Shown here piece by piece: positions 1 through 6,964 of a stretch of 15,846 nt of DNA (positions are counted from its first letter, which is position 1; the number at the start of each line of letters is the position of its first letter). The notes under the pieces were generated by a model. That model was not told where the DNA came from, searched no databases, and saw only the letters and a program-made list of their open reading frames with translations. Origin of the DNA: Acidimicrobiales bacterium (lineage in GTDB: Bacteria; Actinomycetota; Acidimicrobiia; Acidimicrobiales; JAKAVM01). The translations under genes were made by a program, and so were the position numbers. Location: the NCBI GenBank assembly GCA_027451785.1, contig DAIDIS010000064.1:1-15846 (forward strand), in the 5' to 3' direction.

Positions 1-2
1 CA

Positions 3-398
3 CATATCGACGCTGGCAAGACCACGACGACGGAGCGCATCCTTTACTACACCGGCCGCAGCTACAAGATCGGTGAAGTTCATGAGGGTGGAGCGGTCAT
101 GGACTGGATGGCCCAGGAACAAGAGCGCGGCATCACCATTACTTCCGCCGCCACCACCTGCAAGTGGAACGACACCACCATCAACATCATTGACACTCCA
201 GGACACGTCGACTTCACCGTCGAAGTCGAGCGTTCTCTCAGGGTTCTCGACGGCGCGGTGGCGGTATTCGACGCGGTTGCCGGGGTTGAGCCCCAGACCG
301 AGACCGTATGGCGGCAGGCAAACAAGTATCACGTTCCCAGGATGTGTTTCGTCAACAAGATGGACCGCACAGGGGCCAATTTCGAGCGCACGGTGTAG
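3..398 (+). CDS. fusA: Elongation factor G, N-terminal GTPase part, cut at window edge and ended by an in-frame TAG
   Basis: EF-G is the GTPase that moves tRNA and mRNA through the ribosome after peptide transfer. The reading frame enters the window inside the P-loop (AHIDAGKTTTTERI at 3-41, first Ala codon incomplete), so roughly 20 N-terminal residues lie upstream. It continues through switch I (QEQERGITIT), the G3 motif DTPGHVDF (192-215) and the G4 motif NKMD (354-365). The frame then meets TAG at 396-398. The EF-G sequence resumes in the same frame at the very next codon, so this is a single nonsense codon and not a frameshift. The stop falls at about residue 150 of a protein of about 700 residues, in the helix after NKMD, where other EF-Gs vary. 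Either a sequencing error or a real nonsense mutation would explain it. The identity as EF-G is certain; the functional state is not. Confidence 0.93.
   Translation, partial: HIDAGKTTTTERILYYTGRSYKIGEVHEGGAVMDWMAQEQERGITITSAATTCKWNDTTINIIDTPGHVDFTVEVERSLRVLDGAVAVFDAVAGVEPQTETVWRQANKYHVPRMCFVNKMDRTGANFERTV
396..398 (+). other. In-frame amber codon inside fusA
   Basis: The codons read GTG TAG ATG ATC AAA. The residues before (NFERTV) and after (MIKDRL, then QLPIGAEAEFKGVVDLV) fit EF-G without a gap. One base change from CAG (Gln), AAG (Lys) or GAG (Glu) would give TAG. TAG is also the true terminator of fusA itself (2040-2042) and of seven other genes here, which argues against general reassignment of TAG. 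Confidence 0.9.
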
Positions 399-2042
399 AT
401 GATCAAAGATCGCCTCAACGCGGTGCCGGCAATCATCCAACTACCCATCGGTGCCGAAGCGGAATTCAAGGGCGTAGTCGACCTGGTCCAGATGAAGGCT
501 CTTGTTTGGGGCGACGCCGAAAAGGGTGAGAAGTGGGACACCCTTGATATTCCCGACAACTTGGTCAAGTCGGCCGAAGAGGCTCACCACGAATTAATCG
601 ACGTTCTTTCCAACTTCGACGACACCATCATGGAGAAGTACATCGGCGAAGAGGAGATCACGGTCGCCGACCTCAAAAAGGCCCTACGGGCGGGTACCAT
701 CGGCAGCCACATCGTGCCGGTGCTTTGTGGGTCTGCCTTCAAGAACAAAGCCGTACAGCCGATGCTGGATGCAGTCGTGGATTTTCTTCCCAGCCCGCTG
801 GATCTTCCGCCAACTCGTGGGACTGATCCCAAGGGCAAGGTGGAAGGCGAAATCGAGCGCCAGGCTAAGGATGACGAGCCGTTCTCCGCACTTGCTTTCA
901 AGATTATGAGCGACCCCTTTGTCGGCAAGCTCACGTATATCAGGGTGTACTCCGGAACTTTGGAGAAGGGTGACTCGGTTTCCAACTCGACCAAGGACAA
1001 GAAGGAAAGGGTCGGGCGCATCCTCCAGATGCACGCAAACAGTCGCGAAGATCGTGACGCAATCTTTACCGGAGACATCGTTGCGGTCGTAGGCTTGAAG
1101 CAGACCACGACCGGCGACACACTTTGCGACCCGAGCAACCCGATTCTGCTGGAGAACCTAGAGTTTCCAGAGCCCGTCATCACCGTCGCCGTAGAGCCCA
1201 AGACCAAGATCGACCAGGACAAGATGTCCAGGGCGCTCTACTCGCTCTCCGAAGAGGATCCTACTTTCCGGGTAAAGTCCGACGAAGAGACCGGCCAGAC
1301 CGTTATCTCGGGTATGGGCGAGCTTCACTTGGAGGTCCTTGTCGACCGCATGCTGAGGGAGTTCAACGTCGAGGCCAACGTCGGTAAGCCGCAGGTGGCA
1401 TACCGTGAGACGGTCCGCAAGCCTGCTCTGAAAGTTGAAGGACGCTATGTCCGCCAGACAGGTGGTCGTGGCCAGTACGGGCACGTCTACGTGGACATCG
1501 AACCGACGGGCCCCGGCGGCGGCTACGAGTTCGTGGACAAGATCACCGGCGGCGTTGTCCCGAAGGAATACATCAAGTCGGTTGATGATGGAATTCAAGA
1601 AGCACTGACTGCTGGAGTCCTTGCCGGATACCCAACCGTGGACGTGAGGGTGTCACTGGTCGATGGTTCGTACCATGACGTCGACTCCTCTGAAATGGCC
1701 TGCAAGATTGCAGGCTCAATGGCAGTGAAGGAAGCCGCCAAGCGAGCCCATCCGGTACTCCTGGAGCCCATTATGAGCGTAGAGGTCGTGACCCCCGAGG
1801 ATTACATGGGTGACGTAATCGGCGATCTTTCCTCCAGGCGCGGTAGAGTGGAGGGCGTCGAACAGCGTGGATCCGACCAGGTGATACATGCACAAGTACC
1901 ATTGTCCGACATGTTCGGCTACGCTACCGACCTACGTTCTCGTACTCAGGGTAGGGCTACCTACTCCATGCAGTTCCACTCCTACCAAGAAGTACCCGAC
2001 TCGATCGGCAAGGAGATTATTGCGCGAGTTCGGGGTGAGTAG
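399..2042 (+). CDS. fusA: Elongation factor G, remainder of G domain and domains II-V
   Basis: This 547-residue frame carries the rest of EF-G after the amber codon: the end of the G domain with the G5-like motif GSAFKNKAVQ, the DDEPFSALAFKI start of domain II, and the conserved GMGELHLEVLVDRM stretch. It then has EANVGKPQVAYRET, the domain IV loop region GGRGQYGHV, SYHDVDSSEMA, and the domain V segment EPIMSVEVVTPED to the end. With the upstream part the total is about 700 residues, normal for EF-G. ATG 399 directly follows TAG, so reinitiation is formally possible, but no Shine-Dalgarno sequence precedes it. A product starting there would lack the P-loop, both switches and NKMD, so it could not be a GTPase alone. 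I therefore read it as the continuation of fusA rather than a separate gene. It precedes tuf, the standard str-operon order. Confidence 0.93.
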   Translation: MIKDRLNAVPAIIQLPIGAEAEFKGVVDLVQMKALVWGDAEKGEKWDTLDIPDNLVKSAEEAHHELIDVLSNFDDTIMEKYIGEEEITVADLKKALRAGTIGSHIVPVLCGSAFKNKAVQPMLDAVVDFLPSPLDLPPTRGTDPKGKVEGEIERQAKDDEPFSALAFKIMSDPFVGKLTYIRVYSGTLEKGDSVSNSTKDKKERVGRILQMHANSREDRDAIFTGDIVAVVGLKQTTTGDTLCDPSNPILLENLEFPEPVITVAVEPKTKIDQDKMSRALYSLSEEDPTFRVKSDEETGQTVISGMGELHLEVLVDRMLREFNVEANVGKPQVAYRETVRKPALKVEGRYVRQTGGRGQYGHVYVDIEPTGPGGGYEFVDKITGGVVPKEYIKSVDDGIQEALTAGVLAGYPTVDVRVSLVDGSYHDVDSSEMACKIAGSMAVKEAAKRAHPVLLEPIMSVEVVTPEDYMGDVIGDLSSRRGRVEGVEQRGSDQVIHAQVPLSDMFGYATDLRSRTQGRATYSMQFHSYQEVPDSIGKEIIARVRGE

Positions 2043-2081
2043 GACAACCAGCTCAAATAGCAGTGAGTGATACCTGAATTA

Positions 2082-2109
2082 TTGAAGTACGCTCTTTGCC
2101 TGTAAAAAT
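2082..2109 (+). promoter_or_regulatory. Possible promoter upstream of tuf
   Basis: TTGAAG (2082-2087) lies 16 bases before AAAAAT (2104-2109), which is preceded by TG one base away, as in an extended -10. It sits in the AT-rich part of the fusA-tuf gap, a common place for a separate tuf promoter. The -10 match is weak, and no transcript data support it. Confidence 0.3.
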
Positions 2110-2154
2110 GTCATAACAGTCAGCAAAGTAACAACACCAAAAAGGAAAAAACCA

Positions 2155-2172
2155 CTCGCCAGAAACGGCGAG
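2155..2172 (+). promoter_or_regulatory. Hairpin in the tuf leader
   Basis: CTCGCC (2155-2160) and GGCGAG (2167-2172) form a perfect 6-pair stem with loop AGAAAC. It lies 11 bases before the tuf Shine-Dalgarno GGAG (2184-2187). There is no T-tract, so it is unlikely to be an ordinary intrinsic terminator. It may affect tuf translation or mRNA stability (inference). Confidence 0.4.
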
Positions 2173-2198
2173 CCGATCATCACGGAGTAGTCCCCACA

Positions 2199-3386
2199 AT
2201 GGCCAAGCAGAAGTTCGAGCGCTCAAAGCCACACATAAACGTAGGTACGATGGGTCACGTCGACCACGGCAAGACAACGCTTACGGCGGCGATCACCAAG
2301 TGCCTGGCCGACAAGAACCCTAACGTCGCCTTCACGCCATTCGACCAGATCGACAAGGCACCTGAAGAGAAGGCCCGAGGCATAACCATCTCCATCGCTC
2401 ACGTCGAGTACGAGACGGACAACCGTCACTACGCTCACGTCGACATGCCGGGCCACGCTGACTATGTGAAGAACATGATTACCGGTGCCGCGCAGGTTGA
2501 CGGTGCAATCCTCGTTGTCTCCGCTGACGACGGACCCATGCCCCAGACTCGTGAACACGTCGTTCTCGCCCGTCAGGTCGGCGTTCCCTATATCGTCGTT
2601 GCGCTCAACAAGTCGGATATGGTGACCGACCCCGAGCTATTGGAACTGGTCGAGATGGAGGTGCGTGAGCTCCTCAGCGAGTACGAGTTCGACGGTGACA
2701 ACGCTCCCGTCGTCAAAGTATCGGCACTCAAGGCACTTGAAGGCGATCCCGAGTGGGTCGAGAAGATCTACGAGCTCATGGACGCTGTCGACGCTTCTAT
2801 ACCAGAGCCGCAGCGTGACGTGGACAAGCCGTTCCTCATGCCGATCGAAGACGTCTTCACCATCACCGGTCGTGGCACCGTCGTAACCGGGCGTATCGAG
2901 CAGGGCATCGTCAAGGTCGGCGAAGAAATCGAGATCGTCGGTCTCCGCCCCACTCAAAAGACCACCTGCACCGGTGTAGAGATGTTCCGCAAGCTCCTGG
3001 ACGAAGGACAGGCCGGTGACAATGTCGGTGTTCTTCTACGCGGTACGAAGAAGGAAGATGTCGAGCGTGGTCAGGTGCTTTGCAAGCCGGGTTCCATCAC
3101 GCCTCACACCAATTTCGAGGCCAATGTCTACGTTCTCACCAAGGATGAAGGTGGACGCCACAAGCCCTTCTTCACCAATTACCGTCCGCAGTTCTACTTC
3201 CGGACCACTGACGTGACCGGAACGATTGATCTGCCCTCCGGTACGGAGATGGTCATGCCGGGCGACACTACGACGATGACGGTAGAACTCGGGAAGCCGA
3301 TCGCAATGGACGAGGGACTCCGATTCGCCATCTGCGAAGGTGGGCGCACCGTCGGCGCTGGCCGTGTAACCAAGATCATCAAGTAA
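2199..3386 (+). CDS. tuf: Elongation factor Tu
   Basis: EF-Tu binds GTP and carries aminoacyl-tRNA to the ribosomal A site. At 395 residues the length is normal. The G domain shows GHVDHGKT (residues 19-26), the switch I segment EEKARGITI, G3 as DMPGH (82-86), NKSD (137-140) and SAL (175-177). Domains II and III follow (GRGTVVTGRIEQG; KDEGGRH; RPQFYFRTTDVTG; AICEGGRTVGAGRV). Start: ATG 2199 with GGAG at 2184-2187 gives the standard N-terminus MAKQKFERSKPHINVG. Oddities are Met in DMPGH, where E. coli has Cys and many actinobacteria Ala, and Cys379 in AICEGG, where Arg is usual (E. coli Arg377, beside the kirromycin positions Ala375 and Glu378). The gene follows fusA by 156 bases and may have its own promoter. 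Confidence 0.98.
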   Translation: MAKQKFERSKPHINVGTMGHVDHGKTTLTAAITKCLADKNPNVAFTPFDQIDKAPEEKARGITISIAHVEYETDNRHYAHVDMPGHADYVKNMITGAAQVDGAILVVSADDGPMPQTREHVVLARQVGVPYIVVALNKSDMVTDPELLELVEMEVRELLSEYEFDGDNAPVVKVSALKALEGDPEWVEKIYELMDAVDASIPEPQRDVDKPFLMPIEDVFTITGRGTVVTGRIEQGIVKVGEEIEIVGLRPTQKTTCTGVEMFRKLLDEGQAGDNVGVLLRGTKKEDVERGQVLCKPGSITPHTNFEANVYVLTKDEGGRHKPFFTNYRPQFYFRTTDVTGTIDLPSGTEMVMPGDTTTMTVELGKPIAMDEGLRFAICEGGRTVGAGRVTKIIK

Positions 3387-3425
3387 CAAACTAAGAATCC
3401 AGTTAGCAGCGGGAGTAGAGGGCTG

Positions 3426-3755
3426 ATGGCCGAAAGCCACAATCAGAAAATCCGGATCAGGCTCAAGGCCTACGATCACGAGATCATCGACCAGTCGACG
3501 AAGAAGATCGTAGAGACGGTGCTGCGCACCCAGGCCAAGGTCCGGGGCCCTGTCCCGCTGCCTACTGAAAAGCATCGCTACACGGTGATCCGCTCGCCTC
3601 ACAAGTACAAGGACTCGCGTGAGCACTTCGAGATGCGAGTCCACAAGAGGCTTTTGGACATCGTGGAGCACTCATCGAAGACCGTCGACTCGCTCCAGCG
3701 GCTTGACCTCCCTGCGGGTGTAGACATTGAGATCAAAATTCAGACTGGCGCATAG
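3426..3755 (+). CDS. rpsJ: 30S ribosomal protein S10 (uS10)
   Basis: S10 is a 30S head protein that also serves in transcription antitermination with NusB. The 109-residue product matches along its length: IRIRLKAYDHEIIDQSTKKI, the loop region GPVPLPTEKHRYTVIRSPH, KDSREHFEMRVHKRLLDI and the ending DLPAGVDIEIKI. It is a few residues longer than the usual 101-105 at the N-terminus. ATG 3426 is preceded by GGGAG at 3411-3415. It lies 39 bases after tuf, so it probably travels on the tuf transcript. Unlike the classic S10 operon, rplC does not follow closely: a 303-base gap separates them, which may make rpsJ the last gene of the upstream unit. Confidence 0.97.
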   Translation: MAESHNQKIRIRLKAYDHEIIDQSTKKIVETVLRTQAKVRGPVPLPTEKHRYTVIRSPHKYKDSREHFEMRVHKRLLDIVEHSSKTVDSLQRLDLPAGVDIEIKIQTGA

Positions 3756-3782
3756 TCAGTAACGGCAGTATTATTTCTACTT

Positions 3783-3807
3783 CGCTCGCGAGGAAAGATC
3801 GCGAGCG
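3783..3807 (+). terminator. Strong hairpin after rpsJ, possible U-less terminator or attenuator
   Basis: CGCTCGCGA and TCGCGAGCG are perfect reverse complements around the loop GGAAAGA, 27 bases after the rpsJ stop. No T-run follows. In high-GC actinobacteria hairpins without a U-tract have been proposed to terminate, so termination is possible but unproven. It could equally be the first helix of the rplC leader. Confidence 0.4.
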
Positions 3808-3910
3808 GGCCCTGCGGCTCGAAACTTATCGTCGCTAAGCGCCTTTAGTACGCCATCGAGACGTCCTCAAGTGCCCGGTAAAGCCCGGGGACCTTGTGGC
3901 AAAACCTCGA

Positions 3911-3948
3911 CAGCGCTCCGCTCCGGGAACTCGGGTGCGGAGCGTCTG
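3911..3948 (+). promoter_or_regulatory. Stable stem-loop in the rplC leader
   Basis: CGCTCCGC (3914-3921) pairs perfectly with GCGGAGCG (3937-3944). The helix extends by CAG (3911-3913) with CTG (3946-3948) past a bulged T at 3945. The 15-base loop contains CCG and CGG, which may pair further. It is the longest helix in the gap. Its role is unknown. Confidence 0.45.
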
Positions 3949-4058
3949 CGTGCGTAAACAAGGGCAGAGGATTTGAATAACCCGAGAAACGGGTACGGCG
4001 CGGCTCTCCAGTCGCACCGGGTTGTTTTGAAAACGAGAAAGGCAAGCAGCGCTCAGAC

Positions 4059-4715
4059 ATGGCCACGAAGGCGATAGTCGGCGAAAAAGTCGGCATGACG
4101 CAGATCTGGGATGACCAGAACCGCGCCATCCCGGTTACGGTGATAAAGGTCACTCCTGCGCGCGTCGTGCAGGTCAAGACACCCCAGAGCGATGGATACT
4201 CGGCTCTGCAGGTCACGTACGGGATGCGCAAGGCTTCGAGGCTTACAAAGCCTGAGGCAGGGCACTTTACCTCCAAGGGAGTCGAGCCCGGCAAGCGCCT
4301 GGTCGAGCTCCGCATGGACGACGTCAGTGAATTCAGCGTTGGTCAGGAGATCAACGCATCGATAGTCGAGCCCGGAGACAAAGTGGACGTTACGGCGATC
4401 TCCAAGGGCAAGGGATTTGCCGGTGGCATGGAACGCCATAATTTCAAAGGACAAGGAGCTTCGCACGGTAACCATAAGCATCACCGTGCGCCTGGTTCGG
4501 TAGGAGCCTGTGCAACGCCCGCTCGCGTTTTCAAGGGAACCCGGATGGCCGGACAGTACGGAAACGCAAAGGTCACCACGCTGAATCTTTCGGTCGTCCA
4601 GGCAGACCCCGAGCGCGAACTGATCTTGGTAAAGGGTGCGGTCCCGGGGCCGAACGGCGCAATGGTCGTGATCCGTGGTGCCGTGAAGGTAACCAACAAG
4701 GTGGTGAAGGTATGA
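4059..4715 (+). CDS. rplC: 50S ribosomal protein L3 (uL3)
   Basis: L3 is an early-assembly 50S protein whose long loop reaches towards the peptidyl transferase centre. The 218-residue product has the family N-terminus (IVGEKVGMTQIW), the central GKGFAGGMERHNF, the extended loop with HGNHKHHRAPGSVG and TPARVFKGTRMAGQYG, and the ending LILVKGAVPGPNG. Length is normal. At the position of E. coli Gln150, which PrmB methylates (GQNQTP), this protein has Ala (GACATP), as in actinobacterial L3, so that modification should be absent. ATG 4059 has only a weak, distant purine tract (AAAGG, 4038-4042). It is the first gene after the structured gap and overlaps rplD by ATGA. Confidence 0.97.
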   Translation: MATKAIVGEKVGMTQIWDDQNRAIPVTVIKVTPARVVQVKTPQSDGYSALQVTYGMRKASRLTKPEAGHFTSKGVEPGKRLVELRMDDVSEFSVGQEINASIVEPGDKVDVTAISKGKGFAGGMERHNFKGQGASHGNHKHHRAPGSVGACATPARVFKGTRMAGQYGNAKVTTLNLSVVQADPERELILVKGAVPGPNGAMVVIRGAVKVTNKVVKV

Positions 4716-5533
4716 GCCCCACGGCAACCGTAGATTCCGTCCGAACCTTCAGGACTGAGCGTGAATTCACCTCTCCAAAGGTTAAGGTGCGCAATTCCGA
4801 CGGTACACCGGCCGGAGAGATCGAGTTGGACGGATCCCTCTTCGGGATAGTTCCCAACAAGAGCGTGCTGCACCAAGTAATCACAGCTCATCTTGCCGCT
4901 AAGCGAGCAGGAACTCACTCTACGCTCCGGCGTAGCGAAGTACGCGGCGGCGGTCGCAAGCCTTGGAGACAAAAGGGTACGGGACGCGCACGCCAAGGCT
5001 CGATTAGGGCAGCGCAGTGGATCGGTGGCGGTATTGCCATGGGTCCCAAGCCGCGTGACTATTCGCAGAGCACGCCAAAGAAGATGGTGCGCCTGGCACT
5101 CGCCTCCGCCCTTTCGGACCGAGTCTCCTCTGAGCGCCTGACCGTCGTTTCTGAGTGGGGCTTTTCCGGTCCAAGGACCAAGGAAGCGGTTGCGGCGCTT
5201 GCAGCTCTCGAAATCTCAGGCAAGGCACTGATCGTTCTCGATCGGTCGGACTATGACGCCTACTTGTCTTTCTCCAATATCCCGACGGCAAGGGTTGTTC
5301 CTTCTGACGAGCTGACGGCCTACGACATCATCTGGTCGGATTGGGTGGTTTTCACGAAGGAAGCGCTATCCATGGGTGGCAATTCGGTGACTATCACCGA
5401 AGCCACTGAAGAAGCCAAGAGCGAACCTGCAAAGGAAGCAAAGGCAAAAGCCGCCAAGGCCAGTATGGAGACGGAGTCGGCCGAGACGGTGTCGGCCGCA
5501 GATGACGAAGGCGCCGAAGAGGAGGGCAACTAA
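4712..5533 (+). CDS. rplD: 50S ribosomal protein L4 (uL4) with acidic C-terminal tail
   Basis: L4 lines the exit tunnel and in E. coli represses its own operon. The core is clear: HQVITAHLAAKRAGTHSTLR, the tunnel-loop signature GGGRKPWRQKGTGRARQGS, then MVRLALASALSDR and the C-terminal half to about residue 228. At 273 residues it is about 50 longer than usual. Residues 230-273 form a Glu/Ala/Lys-rich low-complexity tail (TEEAKSEPAKEAKAKAAK, ending DDEGAEEEGN), probably disordered. The start ATG 4712 overlaps the rplC stop (ATGA), with AAGGTGG at 4698-4704 inside rplC, so translation is likely coupled. If L4 autoregulates here, the gap before rplC is the natural target (inference). Confidence 0.96.
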   Translation: MSPTATVDSVRTFRTEREFTSPKVKVRNSDGTPAGEIELDGSLFGIVPNKSVLHQVITAHLAAKRAGTHSTLRRSEVRGGGRKPWRQKGTGRARQGSIRAAQWIGGGIAMGPKPRDYSQSTPKKMVRLALASALSDRVSSERLTVVSEWGFSGPRTKEAVAALAALEISGKALIVLDRSDYDAYLSFSNIPTARVVPSDELTAYDIIWSDWVVFTKEALSMGGNSVTITEATEEAKSEPAKEAKAKAAKASMETESAETVSAADDEGAEEEGN

Positions 5534-5820
5534 TGGAGTCTCATGCAGTCCTTTTGAAGCCTGTCGTGTCCGAGAAATCCTATTCACGCCTGGATGACGG
5601 CGTTTACACCTTTGTCGTGCACCCCGAGGCATCCAAGATCGAAATTCGAGCAGCAGTGGAAGAAATCTTCAATGTCAAGGTCAAGAAGGTAAACACCTTG
5701 AATCGTGAGGGCAAGAAGCGTCGCAACCGCCGCAGCAACTCGGTTGGGAAGCGCTCAGACACCAAGCGGGCAATGGTGACGTTGGCCGGCAATGACCGTA
5801 TCGAGCTTTTTGAGGTCTGA
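5533..5820 (+). CDS. rplW: 50S ribosomal protein L23 (uL23)
   Basis: L23 sits at the tunnel exit and docks trigger factor and the signal recognition particle. The 95-residue product shows LLKPVVSEKSYSRL at the N-terminus, YTFVVHPEASKIEIRAAVEEIF, the core VKVKKVNTLNREGKKRRNRR with its basic loop, and the ending AMVTLAGNDRIELFEV. Length is normal and, in contrast to L4 before it and L22 after it, there is no tail. Its ATG shares one base with the rplD stop (TAATG at 5531-5535) and AGGAGGG (5520-5526) lies 6 bases before it, within the codons of the acidic rplD tail. Confidence 0.97.
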   Translation: MESHAVLLKPVVSEKSYSRLDDGVYTFVVHPEASKIEIRAAVEEIFNVKVKKVNTLNREGKKRRNRRSNSVGKRSDTKRAMVTLAGNDRIELFEV

Positions 5821-5822
5821 TC

Positions 5823-6659
5823 ATGGCGCTACGCAGACGTAACCCGACCAGTGCCGGTAGGCGATTCCAGACGTCCTCCGATTTTTCGGAGATTACCAAG
5901 GACAAGCCGGAACGCTCTCTTATCGAGGCTAAGCCCAAGACCGGTGGCCGCAACAGCTACGGCCGCAAGACCGCCCGCCACCGCGGCGGCGGTCACAAAC
6001 AGCAATACCGCATCGTGGACTTCAAGCGCGACAAGGACGGCGTTCCCGCCAAGGTTGCCGCGATTGAATATGACCCGAACCGTAATGCGCGGATCGCCCT
6101 TCTTCATTACTACGACGGCGAGAAGCGCTACATCCTGGCGCCGGCGAAAGTCGCTGTTGGTGACGTGCTCCAGAGCGGACGCGGGTCCGACATTCGCCCG
6201 GGAAATGCACTTCCCATGCGTTATATCCCCGTCGGCTCAACCGTTCACAACGTCGAATTGAAGCCTGGCGCCGGAGGCAAGATGGCCCGCGGTGCAGGCA
6301 TGAGCATCCAACTCGTGGCCAAGGAAGGCAATTACGCAACACTGCGCCTTCCTTCCACCGAGATGAGGAAGGTTCCAATCGACTGCAAGGCGACGATCGG
6401 CGAAGTCGGAAACGCGGAAGCCGAGTTGATTTCGATCGGCAAGGCAGGTCGTAATCGCTGGAAGGGTGTGCGCCCGCAGACTCGTGGTGTAGCCATGAAC
6501 CCTGTTGACCACCCGCTTGGTGGTGGCGAGGGTAAGTCTTCCGGTGGCCGCCATCCGGTCTCCCCATGGGGAAAGCCGGAGGGAAGGACGAGAAGAGGAC
6601 ACAAGGAGTCCGACAAGATGATCATCCGTCGCAGGCGCAAGCGTGGCGCAAGGCGATAG
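5823..6659 (+). CDS. rplB: 50S ribosomal protein L2 (uL2)
   Basis: L2 helps join the subunits and supports peptidyl transfer. The 278-residue product has the typical KTGGRNSYGRKTARHRGGGH region, FKRDKDGVPAKVAAIEYDPN, the central HNVELKPGAGGKMARGAG, the KEGNYATLRLPSTEMR segment, and the C-terminal NPVDHPLGGGEGKSSGG and HPVSPWG stretches ending in a very basic tail. The His equivalent to E. coli His229 (first His of VDHPHGGG) is kept, but the second His of that motif is Leu. ATG 5823 lies 2 bases after the rplW stop, with GAGG at 5812-5815. Length and start are normal. Confidence 0.98.
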   Translation: MALRRRNPTSAGRRFQTSSDFSEITKDKPERSLIEAKPKTGGRNSYGRKTARHRGGGHKQQYRIVDFKRDKDGVPAKVAAIEYDPNRNARIALLHYYDGEKRYILAPAKVAVGDVLQSGRGSDIRPGNALPMRYIPVGSTVHNVELKPGAGGKMARGAGMSIQLVAKEGNYATLRLPSTEMRKVPIDCKATIGEVGNAEAELISIGKAGRNRWKGVRPQTRGVAMNPVDHPLGGGEGKSSGGRHPVSPWGKPEGRTRRGHKESDKMIIRRRRKRGARR

Positions 6660-6683
6660 GCGAGATCGAGGAGAGCTTGACAT

Positions 6684-6962
6684 ATGCCGCGTAGCCTGAA
6701 AAAGGGACCGTTCGTTGATGACCACCTGTTGAAGAAGGTGGACTCGCTGAACTCCCAGAACGAGAAGAAGGTCATCAAGACCTGGTCGAGGAGATCGACG
6801 ATCATTCCCGACATGGTTGGTCATACGATTGCAGTACATGACGGTCGTAAGCACATACCTGTTTACGTAACCGAGTCAATGGTCGGTCACAAGCTGGGTG
6901 AGTTTGCACCTACTCGGACCTTCCGCTTTCATGCCGGCCAAGAGCGCGCAGGGAGGCGATAG
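6684..6962 (+). CDS. rpsS: 30S ribosomal protein S19 (uS19)
   Basis: S19 is a 30S head protein that contacts S13 and the A-site finger. The 92-residue product is canonical: PRSLKKGPFVDDHLLKKVD, TWSRRSTIIPDMVGHTIAVHDGRKH (read in pieces), VYVTESMVGHKLGEFAPTRTF and a basic end. ATG 6684 has a strong GAGGAGAG at 6668-6675. It lies 24 bases after rplB and 2 bases before the GTG of rplV. Nothing is unusual in the protein. Confidence 0.98.
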   Translation: MPRSLKKGPFVDDHLLKKVDSLNSQNEKKVIKTWSRRSTIIPDMVGHTIAVHDGRKHIPVYVTESMVGHKLGEFAPTRTFRFHAGQERAGRR

Positions 6963-6964
6963 GC

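Larger units (their letters stand above)
3756..4058 (+). promoter_or_regulatory. 303-base structured gap between rpsJ and rplC; candidate leader RNA
   Basis: I see no gene here. The stretch holds several inverted repeats. A 9-pair perfect stem is at 3783-3791/3799-3807 with a 7-base loop. CGAGC (3802-3806) can instead pair with GCTCG (3817-3821), competing with the first stem. CCCGG/CCGGG is at 3874-3878/3885-3889. An 8-pair stem at 3914-3921/3937-3944 is extended by CAG/CTG around one bulged T. ACCCG/CGGGT is at 3980-3984/3990-3994, and 3978-3984 can alternatively pair with 4018-4024 (7 pairs, one G-T). Competing pairings are typical of attenuators and ribosomal-protein leaders, but I recognise no known family. 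A promoter for rplC is expected here, yet no convincing -35/-10 pair stands out. Confidence 0.5.

Noticed and set aside
396..398. Pyrrolysine or genome-wide reassignment of TAG
   Set aside because: Eight genes here end properly at TAG at their family lengths. Position 396 is a variable surface site with no reason for a special amino acid.
584..1222. A 212-codon open frame on the - strand opposite fusA
   Set aside because: It lies wholly within conserved EF-G sequence and has no recognisable domain. Long antisense frames are common in GC-rich genes.
2043..2198. A riboswitch before tuf
   Set aside because: Only one 6-pair hairpin is clear and no known riboswitch core is recognisable.
3783..3807. 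A classical intrinsic terminator after rpsJ
   Set aside because: The stem is strong but no T-run follows, so only a tentative U-less terminator or attenuator call is made.
4053..4727. A 224-codon open frame on the - strand opposite rplC
   Set aside because: It mirrors the L3 gene almost exactly and resembles no family I recognise.
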